DNA from: CAXXOK01 sp001604115
GTDB taxonomy: Bacteria > Bacillota > Clostridia > Christensenellales > Aristaeellaceae
Assembly: GCA_034928535.1 (NCBI GenBank)
Contig: JAYFOV010000013.1
Location: forward strand, 1 to 64,000
Direction: 5' to 3'
Length of the DNA stretch: 64,000 nt
Position numbers and translations under genes: made by a program. This document shows positions 43,537 through 52,636 of the stretch, one piece after another (positions within the stretch are counted from its first letter, which is position 1; each line of letters opens with the position of its first letter). The notes beneath the pieces are model-generated. The model was not told where the DNA came from and did not search any database. It saw only the letters and a program-made list of their open reading frames with translations.

Positions 43537-45294
43537 TCATTCCCTGCAATTGTCGCAGCTGACCACGCCGCGGGTGGCATCCAGGGTCACCACGGCGCCG
43601 CTTTTCAGGATGCGGGTTGCGTTGTCCGCCCCAATGATCACAGGGATATCCAGGCTCATTCCCGCGATCGCGCCATGGCCGTTGGGATCGTCATCCTCCA
43701 GGATCAAGCCGCTCGCTTTGCGCACCACCGGCAGCAAATGGTTGCTTGTCTGGCGAATGACCAGAATATCCCCCTCGTTAAAGTTCCTTTCGGCTTCAGC
43801 TTCGCTGGTGGCAACGCACAGGCTGCCATGCACCGCATGGCGGCTCACACCCCGGCCTGTGACCAGGATGTGCCCCACCACGTGCACCTTCATCAGGTTG
43901 GTGGTACCGCTGATGCCCAGCGGAACGCCGGCTGTCATCACTACCAGCTCGCCGTCGCGCAACAATCCGGCCTTCTCGCCTGCCTCCACCGCGCGCTCAA
44001 ACAGCTCGTCTGTGTTGTGCGCCTCCTCGATGGTCAGGGGGATCACGCCCCAGCTGAGCGCCAGGCGGCGGCAAACCCGCTCGTCCGTTGCACAGCAGAT
44101 GATGGGGCAATTGGGGCGGTATTTGGAGATCATGCGCGCCGTGCGTCCGCTCTTGGTCACGGTCAGGATGGCCGCCGCGCCCAGGTCATGCGCACTGGTG
44201 ACAGTCGCATGGCTGATGGCGTTGGTCACATCCGGTGTATGCTCGCTCTCGCGCTCCTTAAAGCGTTTGATGTAGTTGATATCATCCTCGGCGCGCTGGG
44301 CAATGCGCGCCATGGTGCGCAGTGCCTCCACCGGGTATTGGCCGGCGGCCGTTTCGCCGGACAGCATGGTGGCGCTGGTGCCGTCGTAGATGGCATTGGC
44401 GACGTCTGTGGCCTCGGCGCGGGTGGGGCGCGGGTTGCTGATCATGCTTTCCAGCATTTGCGTGGCCGTGATGACCTGCTTGCCGGAGGAATACGCCTTG
44501 TGGATGAGCATTTTCTGGATCACCGGTACTTCTTCCAGGGGAATTTCCACACCCAGATCGCCCCGCGCAACCATGATGCCGTCACTCACCCGCAGGATCT
44601 CGTCAATGTTATTGACGCCTTGCATGTTCTCGATCTTGGCAATGATGCTGATGTCACGCCCGCCGTTTTGGCTGAAGAGCTTGCGGATCTCCAGAATATC
44701 CTCCGCGCAGCGCGTGAAGGAGGCGGCCACAAAATCCACTTCCTGCTGCACGCCAAAGAGGATGTCCTGTTTGTCGTTCTCGCTGAGGAAGGGCATGGTC
44801 AGGTGCGCGCCGGGCACATTCACGCCCTTGTGATTGCTCACCTCGCCATCGTTATCCACCCGGCAGGCAATTTCCTTGTCCGTCACATGCAGTACGGTCA
44901 TGGAGATCAGTCCATCATCCAGGAGGATCGGCATCCCTTCCTGCACATCGCCGGTCAGCCCATGGTAGGTGATGCTCACGCGCTCCGCCGTGCCCGGCAC
45001 GTCATAGGCGCAGAGGGTAAAGGTCTGCCCCTTGGTCAGATGCACGCGCCCATCGGTAAAATCGCCCACGCGAATCTCCGGCCCCTTAGTATCCAGCATA
45101 ATGCCGATGGGCATGCCCAGTTCCTCGCGCAGGCGTTTGACCCGGGCGATATTCCCGCCGTGCGTTTCGTGGTTTCCGTGGGAAAAATTGAGCCGAACCA
45201 CGTCCATGCCCGAAAGCATCATCTCGCGGAGGATCTCGTCACTTTGCGTGGCGGGCCCCATTGTGCATACGATTTTCGTTTTACGGTGTTTCAT
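43537..45294 (-). CDS. pyk: pyruvate kinase with C-terminal PEP-utilising-type domain
   Basis: The 585-residue enzyme has the catalytic core (KTKIVCTMGPAT, VRLNFSHG, DTKGPEIR, IIAKIENMQGV, MVARGDLGVEIP, ATQMLESM) and an extra C-terminal domain like that of Bacillus and Geobacillus enzymes (LEDDDPNGHGAIAGM...GVVSC). It makes ATP and pyruvate from PEP in glycolysis. I chose the ATG at 45294 (MKHRKTKIVCT) with AAAGGA upstream. The PfkB gene follows. Confidence 0.96.
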   Translation of the reverse strand: MKHRKTKIVCTMGPATQSDEILREMMLSGMDVVRLNFSHGNHETHGGNIARVKRLREELGMPIGIMLDTKGPEIRVGDFTDGRVHLTKGQTFTLCAYDVPGTAERVSITYHGLTGDVQEGMPILLDDGLISMTVLHVTDKEIACRVDNDGEVSNHKGVNVPGAHLTMPFLSENDKQDILFGVQQEVDFVAASFTRCAEDILEIRKLFSQNGGRDISIIAKIENMQGVNNIDEILRVSDGIMVARGDLGVEIPLEEVPVIQKMLIHKAYSSGKQVITATQMLESMISNPRPTRAEATDVANAIYDGTSATMLSGETAAGQYPVEALRTMARIAQRAEDDINYIKRFKERESEHTPDVTNAISHATVTSAHDLGAAAILTVTKSGRTARMISKYRPNCPIICCATDERVCRRLALSWGVIPLTIEEAHNTDELFERAVEAGEKAGLLRDGELVVMTAGVPLGISGTTNLMKVHVVGHILVTGRGVSRHAVHGSLCVATSEAEAERNFNEGDILVIRQTSNHLLPVVRKASGLILEDDDPNGHGAIAGMSLDIPVIIGADNATRILKSGAVVTLDATRGVVSCDNCRE

Positions 45295-45395
45295 AAATTC
45301 CTTTCCGTCCCCGCTTGGGACGTCCCTTTTCGGGCGTAGTGTAGCGTTTTGCTGATCCTTTGGGCGCACAGACGGCGCAAACCGCCGCATTCCTT

Positions 45396-45929
45396 TCAGA
45401 TGGCCTGCTCCAGCCTCAGCAGCCGCTCTTTAAGCGGCAAACCGCCGCCATACCCTACCAGCGCGCCGTTGGCACCAATCACCCGATGGCAGGGGATGAA
45501 AATCGGCAGGGGGTTGTGATGGTTAGCCATACCCACCGCGCGGGATGCGGCGGGTTTTCCGGCGCGCCTGGCCAGCTCGCCGTAACTCACCGTCTGCCCA
45601 TAGGGCACGGTGGCCGCCAATGTGTGCCAGATGAGCGTTTGGAACGGCGTGCCCAGCGGCGCCAGCGGCAGCTCAAAGCGGCGCAGCTTTCCTTCAAAAT
45701 AAGCGGCCAACTGCGCTGCCCCTTCCCGCAGCAAGGGGGTTTGCAGCACGCTCTCGCCTGGCAGCACATCGGGGGCAAAACGCAGGGCATCCAGCGCTTC
45801 GCCGCGCTGCACCAGCGCCATCATGCCCGCAGGGGTCGGCACCAGCGCCACCCATTTTTCCTGCCCAGCGTGCTGTGCGGCTTGCGCCGCATCCGGGTCA
45901 AAAGTGCCACCGTAAGGCAAAACCTGCAT
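45396..45929 (-). CDS. methylated-DNA-protein cysteine methyltransferase
   Basis: The 177-residue protein has the acceptor motif PCHRVIG and the helix-turn-helix approach YGELARRAGKPAASRAVG, with GYGGGLPLKERLLRLE at the end. It removes O6-methyl groups from guanine in a suicide reaction. The ATG at 45929 has AAGGAGG 7 bases upstream; the longer frame overlaps the next gene. It lies 23 bases downstream of the Lgt-like gene. Confidence 0.94.
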   Translation of the reverse strand: MQVLPYGGTFDPDAAQAAQHAGQEKWVALVPTPAGMMALVQRGEALDALRFAPDVLPGESVLQTPLLREGAAQLAAYFEGKLRRFELPLAPLGTPFQTLIWHTLAATVPYGQTVSYGELARRAGKPAASRAVGMANHHNPLPIFIPCHRVIGANGALVGYGGGLPLKERLLRLEQAI

Positions 45930-45952
45930 TCCAATCCCTCCTTGTGGGTCAG

Positions 45953-47140
45953 TCAGCCGGCGCTTTGGATGCGCACGGTCAGGCGCTCCTCCCGGTAAAT
46001 GCGCCGCCGAAGGGTGTGCCAGAGCGTCCATACTGCCAGGTAAAGCGCAGTGCAGCACATCGCCATGATGGCATAGTCCCGCAGCAGATTGTCGCTGCCA
46101 TCAATGCTGAACTCCACCATCACGCACCCTCCGATGGCCAGCAGCGCTGCCAGCCATGTGAGGATCAGCCGCAGGCTGCCGCCCCGTACCCGCAGGAAAA
46201 GCGCCATATACAGCCCCAGCGAACCCATCAGCGCCCAACCCAGCGCGCGCTTGCCCGTCAGATCCAGCACATGGTTCAGGGGGTGCACCATCAACAGCCC
46301 TACCAGCGCCATCACGGGCAGCAGCAGCCACGCCGCCACCACCGTGCCCCGGATCATGCGGATGCGCCCGTAACGCGCGCTCAGCACCGCCAGCGCCAGC
46401 AGCGGCATAAGTGCAAAGCCAAGCTGTTGCAGGCGGATAAATCCCATGAGCATATGCCCATCATCCCGGAGGCTTTCCAGCAGGATCTGGCTTGCGCCAA
46501 GCAGCGCAAACACTATCATGCCAACATCCCCCTGGCGGCTTTTGCGCGCTTTACCCTGCCTGGCAAACAGCCACAGAGCAAACAGGAAGATCGCCAGCCC
46601 AACAGCGGCTTCATAGCGGTATACCGCCAGCCGATAGAAGGTCATGGTACCCATCTGCTCCGTCAAAAACAAGATCGGCAACTGCTGTGCCAGCGCGTCC
46701 AGCGCCACCTGCCGGCCTATGCCCAGCTGCCCGGTAAAGCCCTCCGCCAAACGGAACCCGGCAACCAGAAGCCCGATCGGCACAGCCACCACATCAAAGA
46801 GCACGGCAAAACGCACACGCATCAGGCGGGCGGCCAGGAACGCCGCCAGCACAAGCCCGCTCAGCGCACCGATCAGGCTCAGCCCGCCATCCCAAAAAGC
46901 CAGCATCCGCGCAGGTTGGGAAATGGTCTCCGTGAAATATGCCCAATTGACCAAGCAAAATGCGACCCTTGCCAGCACCAGCGAAACTGGCAGCGCCACC
47001 AGCGCGAACACCCGCAGGGTGCCCGCGGGTAAGCGCCTGCGATACCCTAGCACGCCGCTCACACCCAAATAAAGCAAAATGCTGATGGCAAGCCCCAACC
47101 CGTAGCCATATCCCGTGATGCCCAAAACGGAAAAGGTCAT
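45953..47140 (-). CDS. Lgt-like polytopic membrane protein with altered signature
   Basis: The 395-residue protein has about ten membrane segments. Residues about 50-200 resemble prolipoprotein diacylglyceryl transferase: ARVAFCLVNW, AFWDGGLSLIGALSG, and FRLAEGFTGQLGIGR where Lgt has GRxGNFxNxExxG. The Arg is kept but the Asn and Glu positions differ, so it is probably not a standard Lgt. A further four-segment membrane part follows (residues about 250-370). The ATG at 47140 has only GGGGGCGGG upstream. It starts 13 bases after the NAGPA gene stop. Confidence 0.7.
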   Translation of the reverse strand: MTFSVLGITGYGYGLGLAISILLYLGVSGVLGYRRRLPAGTLRVFALVALPVSLVLARVAFCLVNWAYFTETISQPARMLAFWDGGLSLIGALSGLVLAAFLAARLMRVRFAVLFDVVAVPIGLLVAGFRLAEGFTGQLGIGRQVALDALAQQLPILFLTEQMGTMTFYRLAVYRYEAAVGLAIFLFALWLFARQGKARKSRQGDVGMIVFALLGASQILLESLRDDGHMLMGFIRLQQLGFALMPLLALAVLSARYGRIRMIRGTVVAAWLLLPVMALVGLLMVHPLNHVLDLTGKRALGWALMGSLGLYMALFLRVRGGSLRLILTWLAALLAIGGCVMVEFSIDGSDNLLRDYAIMAMCCTALYLAVWTLWHTLRRRIYREERLTVRIQSAG

Positions 47141-47153
47141 ACGCCCGCCCCCA

Positions 47154-48218
47154 TCACTGCGCTTCGCCCTGCTCGGTTGCGGATGCAAAGTAGATGATAT
47201 CGCTCACGGAGCGCTCCTCCACATCCTTCACGCTCAGGAGCTTATTGTTGAATACCAACGCGGAGCTGTTGCCGCCGTCCAGCCCATAGGCATTTTCGCA
47301 CCCGATGGATTGCATAAAGTTGGCCAGTTCCGTCATGCTCACGCCCTGGCTGTTTGAGATGCGCCCATCCACCGTGACCACGGCATACGTCAGGGGCGCC
47401 AGCTGCCCAATGGCCGCGCGCGGCTCATCCCCAAAGGGGTTGAACTGATAGTTATCGGGGATGGTTTGCGTCACGCCGTCCATCACCAGCGCAGGGCCAA
47501 AGAAGAAAGCATTGACGATGCTGTACTGATCCATCAGGCTCTTGACGGCCTTCTCCTGATTGTCATGCCCGCGCAGCACGATGTGGAAATCACCAAAATC
47601 GTCAATCAGCAAGAGGTCCATATTCGCGCTGGTCTTTTGGCGGTATACCTCGCCCTGCCGGATGATGAACCCTGCTTTGGTGTGGGTATAAAAATCCCCG
47701 TTCACAGCCACGATGGCATTCATGCTCTGGGCGAAAGCCGTGGTCTTGAACGTGCGGCTGGAGCCGAAATCCCCCGCGACCGCTGTGCGGATCTGCGATG
47801 GGGTGGCGATCTTCACATACGCGACGTGGTAGGTGCTGTCATCCTGGCGCACCTCCTGCACATCCACGATGATGGTATCATCGCGGTAGCCGGTGTCGGT
47901 AAAATTTGCCGAAATCGGTGCACGGCCGGGCGTTTTGATGTCCAGATCCAGATAGGCGATATCGTTCACCGCCAGGATATCGCTCATGGCGGCGTTGGCC
48001 AGTACGCGATAGGGTTTGATGGCGGAGCCCAGTGACCCATCCGTAACCGAATCTTCATCCACAAAATCTTCATCTTCCCATAGGAGGGGTGCCTCGGCCT
48101 GATAACGGCGATCCGCCTCGGGGGTAATGGCGCCGGAAGGCACTGCGAAGGCAAGCGACAGCGTGAGCAAAAGTACCGCCGAAGTGATCAGCGCCATGGC
48201 GGTTCTGGTCAATTTCAT
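47154..48218 (-). CDS. secreted phosphodiester glycosidase (NAGPA) family protein
   Basis: The 354-residue protein has a signal peptide (residues 5-30), an acidic linker, and a NAGPA domain with AVNGDFYTHTKAG, RAAIGQLAPLTYAVVTVDGR, SQGVSMTELANFM and the Asp-rich LDGGNSSALVF. In the known enzyme this fold cleaves GlcNAc-phosphodiesters; in bacteria it is thought to act on wall polymers or exopolysaccharides. The ATG at 48218 has AAAGGA 9 bases upstream, and the promoter is at 48300-48328. Confidence 0.88.
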   Translation of the reverse strand: MKLTRTAMALITSAVLLLTLSLAFAVPSGAITPEADRRYQAEAPLLWEDEDFVDEDSVTDGSLGSAIKPYRVLANAAMSDILAVNDIAYLDLDIKTPGRAPISANFTDTGYRDDTIIVDVQEVRQDDSTYHVAYVKIATPSQIRTAVAGDFGSSRTFKTTAFAQSMNAIVAVNGDFYTHTKAGFIIRQGEVYRQKTSANMDLLLIDDFGDFHIVLRGHDNQEKAVKSLMDQYSIVNAFFFGPALVMDGVTQTIPDNYQFNPFGDEPRAAIGQLAPLTYAVVTVDGRISNSQGVSMTELANFMQSIGCENAYGLDGGNSSALVFNNKLLSVKDVEERSVSDIIYFASATEQGEAQ

Positions 48219-48299
48219 GAAGATCGTCCTTTCCGATGCCCTTGATGTTGCGGGCTGTGGTGGGTGCCGGCGCAGACGTGCGCATGCGCATACCTATAT

Positions 48300-48328
48300 A
48301 TTATACAATATCGGCGCGCCATCGTAAA
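48300..48328 (-). promoter_or_regulatory. promoter of the NAGPA operon
   Basis: Minus strand TTTACG (48323-48328), 17-base spacer, perfect TATAAT (48300-48305). Confidence 0.7.
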
Positions 48329-48386
48329 GCGTGCATCGCGCAAGCGCAAGCATTTAACATCGTTCACGTTGTTTGATTCGGGCTGC

Positions 48387-48411
48387 AAAAAGCCGCCTGA
48401 AACAAGGCGGC
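48387..48411 (-). terminator. terminator of the cysteine-cluster gene
   Basis: On the minus strand GCCGCC, an 8-base loop, GGCGGC and TTTTT. Confidence 0.88.
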
Positions 48412-48439
48412 CAAAGGGTACAGAACGAAAACATTTGCC

Positions 48440-48991
48440 TCACAGCGTTCGGCTCTCGTCCAGCATGCGCTGTTCGTTCAAAAGTGCTTCCAATAAAAAA
48501 GTATTGCTGCACATATGCCTGCCTGCTTCGGCCACCGCATCGGCAAACTCCGCACGCATGGCGCGCATGCCCCCCGCCTCAGGCAGCGGGCAGAGCGCCC
48601 AGGCGCGGGGGTCGATTTCCGCGGCCACGCAGGGTTCGCCGCGCTGATCATCCACGCTCACCCGAACCCGCAGGGGAAAGATGCGGCAAGCCAGCGGCCG
48701 ATGCTCGCGTGGGCAATGCCCCTGGCACACAAGGCGGAAACCACCCTTGCACAATGTATCATCCGGTTTCAGCGCGAAGGGAAAATCTTGGATCGGCTTG
48801 CGGTAAAGCCTTTCCTCAAAGGGAAAGAGCAACATACCGTTCTCCCCGCTTTCATCCGCCTGGCAGCAAGCGCCGCGGCACAGCCGCCCGCAATCCTGAA
48901 CCAACGGGGTCACATCCGCCACCGCACGGCGCGCGGCCGCCAAACGCCGCAGGGCAAAGGGCGCTGCAATCAAGTCAAGCAAAATGCCCAT
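48440..48991 (-). CDS. YkgJ-like cysteine-cluster protein
   Basis: The 183-residue protein carries grouped cysteines (CGRLCRGACCQ, then LVCQGHCPREHRPLACRIFPL and LCPL) as in the YkgJ family, which is thought to bind zinc or an iron-sulfur cluster. Function is unknown. GGAGAGGA lies about 10 bases ahead of the ATG. It stands alone with its own terminator and is divergent from the MFS gene. Confidence 0.8.
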   Translation of the reverse strand: MGILLDLIAAPFALRRLAAARRAVADVTPLVQDCGRLCRGACCQADESGENGMLLFPFEERLYRKPIQDFPFALKPDDTLCKGGFRLVCQGHCPREHRPLACRIFPLRVRVSVDDQRGEPCVAAEIDPRAWALCPLPEAGGMRAMRAEFADAVAEAGRHMCSNTFLLEALLNEQRMLDESRTL

Positions 48992-49129
48992 CCAACGAAC
49001 ATCCTCTCCGGCGCCGCCATCCAGCTCGCCGCTGGCATCATACCAAAAGCGGCAGTTTTCCGCAAGATGCCGTAGGGCAGCAGCGCAAGGTTTTACAAGG
49101 ATTTTATGCCCCCCTTCGCCGCCGCGCGA

Positions 49130-49158
49130 TTGACTTTGCGCCGTGCACGCTGTATGAT
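49130..49158 (+). promoter_or_regulatory. promoter of the MFS-GDPD operon
   Basis: TTGACT (49130-49135), 17-base spacer, TATGAT (49153-49158). Confidence 0.72.
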
Positions 49159-49203
49159 GGCCTTACCAACCTCTGCCCCAGCATGTAAGGAGGATACAAT
49201 CGC

Positions 49204-50541
49204 ATGAAACTCGACACACCGCGCACGCTCCGCGTCGGATTTGCATTCCTTTCCATCTGTGCCTTCTGGCAGCTTTATGACAATGTGGTGCCGTTGGTGC
49301 TCAAGGAAACCTTCCATATGCCGGATGGCCCCATGGGCATCATCATGGCGCTGGACAACATCCTGGCGCTGTTCCTGCTGCCGTTTTTCGGCGCGCTGTC
49401 CGATAAGACCAGCACGCGCTTTGGCCGCCGTACCCCCTACATTGTAGGCGGTACGCTGGCCGCTGTGGTGCTGATGAATTTGCTGCCCATCGCTGATGCC
49501 ACACGCAACTTTACGCTTTTCATTGCCGCGCTGGCGCTGCTGCTGCTGGCCATGGGCACCTACCGTTCCCCTGCCGTGGCGCTCATGCCGGATGTAACGC
49601 CCAAACCCCTGCGCTCCAAGGGCAATGCCATCATCAACCTGATGGGCGCGCTGGGCGGGGTGTATACGCTGGCCATGACTGGCTTGCTGGTGCGCAAGCG
49701 TGCCGATGGCGGCACCGACTATGCGCTGCTGTTTCTGGCCGTTGCAGGGCTGATGGTGGCCGCCGTGGTGGTGTTGCTGCTAACCGTGCGTGAAAACCGG
49801 CTTGCGGCAGAAACCGCCTCCATCAATGAGGCGTATGATGCGCAAGTCGCCCAGGCGTTGCCGGAGTACGAACGCCAAGCCGAAGCACAGGCGACCCAGA
49901 AAGCGCGGGCAGGGCTCAAATCGCTTTCACCGGAAGTGCGCCGCAGCCTGTTGCTGATTCTGGCATCCGTTTTTTTCTGGTTCATGGGCTACAATGCCGT
50001 AACTACGGCTTTCACCAAATATGTGGCGGTGCAGTGGGGCTATGATATCAAGGCCGCCGCTGCCTGCCTGATGGTGGCGACTGTAGCCGCAGTGCTCAGC
50101 TACATCCCGGTGGGCATGCTTTCGGCTCGTTTTGGCCGCAAGCGCATGATCCAGGCCGGGGTCATCCTGCTCACCGCCAGTTTTGCCGCGTTTGCGATGT
50201 TCCGCGACTTTTCGCCTGCACTCTATGGCATCTTCGGGTTGGTGGGCATCGCCTGGGCGACCATCAACGTCAACTCCTACCCTATGGTGGTGGAAATCAG
50301 CAAAACCGGGGATGTGGGGCAGTTTACCGGTTATTATTACACCTTCTCCATGGCCGCACAGATCGTCACGCCCATCCTCAGCGGCTACCTGATGCAGTAT
50401 GTGGGCTACCAAACGCTTGCCCCCTATGCTGCGCTGATGGTTGCCATCTCCTTTGTGACCATTTCGCTCACGCGGCACGGGGATGCCAAACCGCAAACCC
50501 CTGCCAGCAAACTGGAGTCCTTTGATGTGGGAGATGATTGA
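49204..50541 (+). CDS. MFS transporter, SLC45/sugar-symporter-like
   Basis: The 445-residue protein has about 12 membrane segments and the MFS loop motifs GALSDKTSTRFGRRTPYI and SARFGRKRMI. The long cytoplasmic loop near residues 195-240 is helical and charged. The pattern fits the SLC45-like branch that moves sugars with protons, but the substrate is not defined. AAGGAGG precedes the ATG. The stop TGA runs into the start region of the GDPD gene. Confidence 0.87.
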   Translation: MKLDTPRTLRVGFAFLSICAFWQLYDNVVPLVLKETFHMPDGPMGIIMALDNILALFLLPFFGALSDKTSTRFGRRTPYIVGGTLAAVVLMNLLPIADATRNFTLFIAALALLLLAMGTYRSPAVALMPDVTPKPLRSKGNAIINLMGALGGVYTLAMTGLLVRKRADGGTDYALLFLAVAGLMVAAVVVLLLTVRENRLAAETASINEAYDAQVAQALPEYERQAEAQATQKARAGLKSLSPEVRRSLLLILASVFFWFMGYNAVTTAFTKYVAVQWGYDIKAAAACLMVATVAAVLSYIPVGMLSARFGRKRMIQAGVILLTASFAAFAMFRDFSPALYGIFGLVGIAWATINVNSYPMVVEISKTGDVGQFTGYYYTFSMAAQIVTPILSGYLMQYVGYQTLAPYAALMVAISFVTISLTRHGDAKPQTPASKLESFDVGDD

Positions 50542-50543
50542 CC

Positions 50544-51359
50544 GTGGCCTGGTTGGATGTCGCAATCGAAATCCTGGCACTGCTGTTTGTGCTGTACCTG
50601 TACCTGATCCTGCCCAGCCTCAGGCACCCCGATGCCGCAGCCCTCACCGGCAAGCGCTATGCGCACCGCGGTCTGCATGATGGCAACCACGTTGTCCATG
50701 AAAACAGCCTGGAGGCCTTCCGGCGTGCTGTGGATGCGGGCTACGGCATCGAGCTGGATGTGCAGCTGACCGCCGATCGTCTACTGGTTGTGCATCACGA
50801 TGCCGACACCGCGCGCGTGTGTGGCCGTAGCGCAGTCATCCGTGATACCTGTTATGCTGCGCTGCCCACCCTGCCGGACGGGTCTCCGATCCCCACTTTC
50901 GAAGATGTGCTCAACTTGGTGGCAGGCCGCATCCCCTTAATCGTGGAAATCAAATCCTATGGCAGCCCCAGTGAAAACGCTGCTGCCACCCAGGCTTTGC
51001 TGGCAAACTATGCTGGTGCCTATTGTGTGGAATCCTTTCACCCGGCTGCGGTGCGCTATTTCCGCAAACATGCGCCCCACACGCTGCGCGGCCAGCTGGC
51101 CATGGGCGGACGGCGCAACAAACAGGAGGTTGGCCTGGCAACACATTGCGCGCTCAAGTACCTGCTGGTGAACGCGCTGGGCAGGCCGCACTTTGTGGCC
51201 TACCAGAGCGCCGGCGATGGCAACTTGTCCATGTGGATCATGAAACGGCTGTACAAACCCCTGCTGGCCGCCTGGACGCTGCGCACTCAGGCAGCGCTGG
51301 ATGCTGCGGAGCATAAGGGATATCATCTGTTCATTTTTGAGCTGTTCCGGCCGCAGTGA
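50544..51359 (+). CDS. membrane-anchored glycerophosphodiester phosphodiesterase
   Basis: About 271 residues: one N-terminal membrane segment, then a GDPD TIM barrel with AHRGLHDG, HENSLEAFRRAV, IELDVQLT and LVVHHD, and IVEIKSYG later. It splits glycerophosphodiesters into glycerol 3-phosphate and an alcohol, here probably at the membrane. Two starts are possible: TTG at 50538, which overlaps the MFS stop, or GTG at 50544, which has GGGAG 10 bases upstream; I chose the latter. It is coupled to the transporter gene. Confidence 0.88.
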   Translation: MAWLDVAIEILALLFVLYLYLILPSLRHPDAAALTGKRYAHRGLHDGNHVVHENSLEAFRRAVDAGYGIELDVQLTADRLLVVHHDADTARVCGRSAVIRDTCYAALPTLPDGSPIPTFEDVLNLVAGRIPLIVEIKSYGSPSENAAATQALLANYAGAYCVESFHPAAVRYFRKHAPHTLRGQLAMGGRRNKQEVGLATHCALKYLLVNALGRPHFVAYQSAGDGNLSMWIMKRLYKPLLAAWTLRTQAALDAAEHKGYHLFIFELFRPQ

Positions 51360-51379
51360 TTAAGCTTTCGCTGTCATAC

Positions 51380-51422
51380 AAAAAGCCCCGCCTGCGGTTC
51401 AGTGCCGCATGCGGGGCTTTTT
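51380..51422. terminator. bidirectional terminator
   Basis: AAAAAGCCCCGC (51380-51391) pairs with GCGGGGCTTTTT (51411-51422); an inner TGCGG/CCGCA extends the stem. U-runs are present for both strands. Confidence 0.92.
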
Positions 51423-51463
51423 CGATCTCAGCTGATGTTATGTACTTCCGGTGCGTGCGTTGG

Positions 51464-52636
51464 CTATACGTCCGCATCCTGCTGTGCGTCGGCACGGTCA
51501 GGGGCGGCTGTCGCGTCTTCCTGCGCCTGAACTGGGGCTGTGCTGTCCATGGCTTCGGTTTCCTCCGTATAAAGCGCCCCCGCCGCTTTCTTGCGGCGCA
51601 TGGTCAGCAGCTCATCCAGCACAACCAGCACCCCACCGATCAGTAGATGCGAGTAGTAGGTGAACAGTCGCCACACCAACATCGCACTATACAACAACCC
51701 TTGGGGAAAAACCATGGCAAAAAAGAGGTAAAACCCGCCCTCGGTGGCTCCGGTCGCTCCCGGTGTGGGCGCAAACGACGTAGCAAGGTACAGGAACAGC
51801 TGCATGGCAAAGAGCTCAAAGTAGTGATTCTGCGTCAGCCCCAGCGCGCGGTAGACCAGATAGGCGACTGAGAACATGCAAAAAACACTGATCAGCATGA
51901 TGGCCATAGCCACCAGGCAGCGCAGCGGATTGGCGCGGATGCACTGCGCCGCCAGAGAGAACTCCTGCATGCCGCCCCGAAAACTATGCTCCCATTTTTC
52001 CCGCTTGGATGCGAAGGGCTTGAAGCACGTCCATAAGCGAATCACCCACATCCCGGCACGCTCCACCAGAGAGGGGCGCCATAAAAGCCCAGCCACCATC
52101 ACAATGGAAGCAAAATTGACCAAAAAGCCCGCGGCCGTAAGCCAGAAAACAAGTGGGAATTCCGCCAGGATCCGTGCGCCGCTGACAGCAACACTCACGA
52201 TATAGCAGATGCAAATGGCGCTGATGTAGCCCACATAACGCACCGCAATGATCATGGCTGCCTTGGCCGCAGTGACGCCATAGCGCCGGTAGTAGCCGAC
52301 CTGCATGGGTTGTCCGCCGCTGGCAAAGGGAGTGATGGCGCTGTAATACTCACCCAGCAGTGTAATGCGCAGGCTGGTCCACAGGGAGGTTTTTGCCTCC
52401 ACGATGCGTGCAATATATTGATAGGAAAATGTCTGGAACAGCCAAAACCCGATCATTGCCAAGGCGCACAAAACGAGCCACAGCCGCTGAATGGGCAAGC
52501 CTCCTGAAAACAGGGCGGCCAGCTGCGCATCGCTTCCGCCCAGGATCAGCAGCACGATCAACGTGGCCAGGATATACAACAGCTGCCAGGAAATTTTCTT
52601 CCTGCGCCGCGGTTTTTCTTGGCTTTGGTCTATCAT
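51464..52636 (-). CDS. lysylphosphatidylglycerol synthase-like flippase domain membrane protein
   Basis: The 390-residue protein has about eight membrane segments and the UPF0104 pattern: LLGEYYSAITPFASGGQPMQVGYYRRYG and later SFAPTPGATGATEGGF. It has only the membrane part of MprF-type proteins, not the synthase domain, so it may move lipids. The C-terminal 60 residues are acidic and disordered-like. Its ATG overlaps the DUF47 stop (ATGA at 52633-52636), which ties it to the phosphate operon. Confidence 0.83.
   Translation of the reverse strand: MIDQSQEKPRRRKKISWQLLYILATLIVLLILGGSDAQLAALFSGGLPIQRLWLVLCALAMIGFWLFQTFSYQYIARIVEAKTSLWTSLRITLLGEYYSAITPFASGGQPMQVGYYRRYGVTAAKAAMIIAVRYVGYISAICICYIVSVAVSGARILAEFPLVFWLTAAGFLVNFASIVMVAGLLWRPSLVERAGMWVIRLWTCFKPFASKREKWEHSFRGGMQEFSLAAQCIRANPLRCLVAMAIMLISVFCMFSVAYLVYRALGLTQNHYFELFAMQLFLYLATSFAPTPGATGATEGGFYLFFAMVFPQGLLYSAMLVWRLFTYYSHLLIGGVLVVLDELLTMRRKKAAGALYTEETEAMDSTAPVQAQEDATAAPDRADAQQDADV

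Noticed and set aside
43426..45339. 637-codon open frame on the plus strand opposite the PfkB and pyruvate kinase genes
   Set aside because: Antisense shadow of pyk; no family pattern and no ribosome site.
48373..49188. 271-codon plus-strand frame opposite the cysteine-cluster gene
   Set aside because: Antisense to the conserved Cys motifs, crosses the minus-strand terminator and the MFS promoter, and is Pro/Arg-rich.
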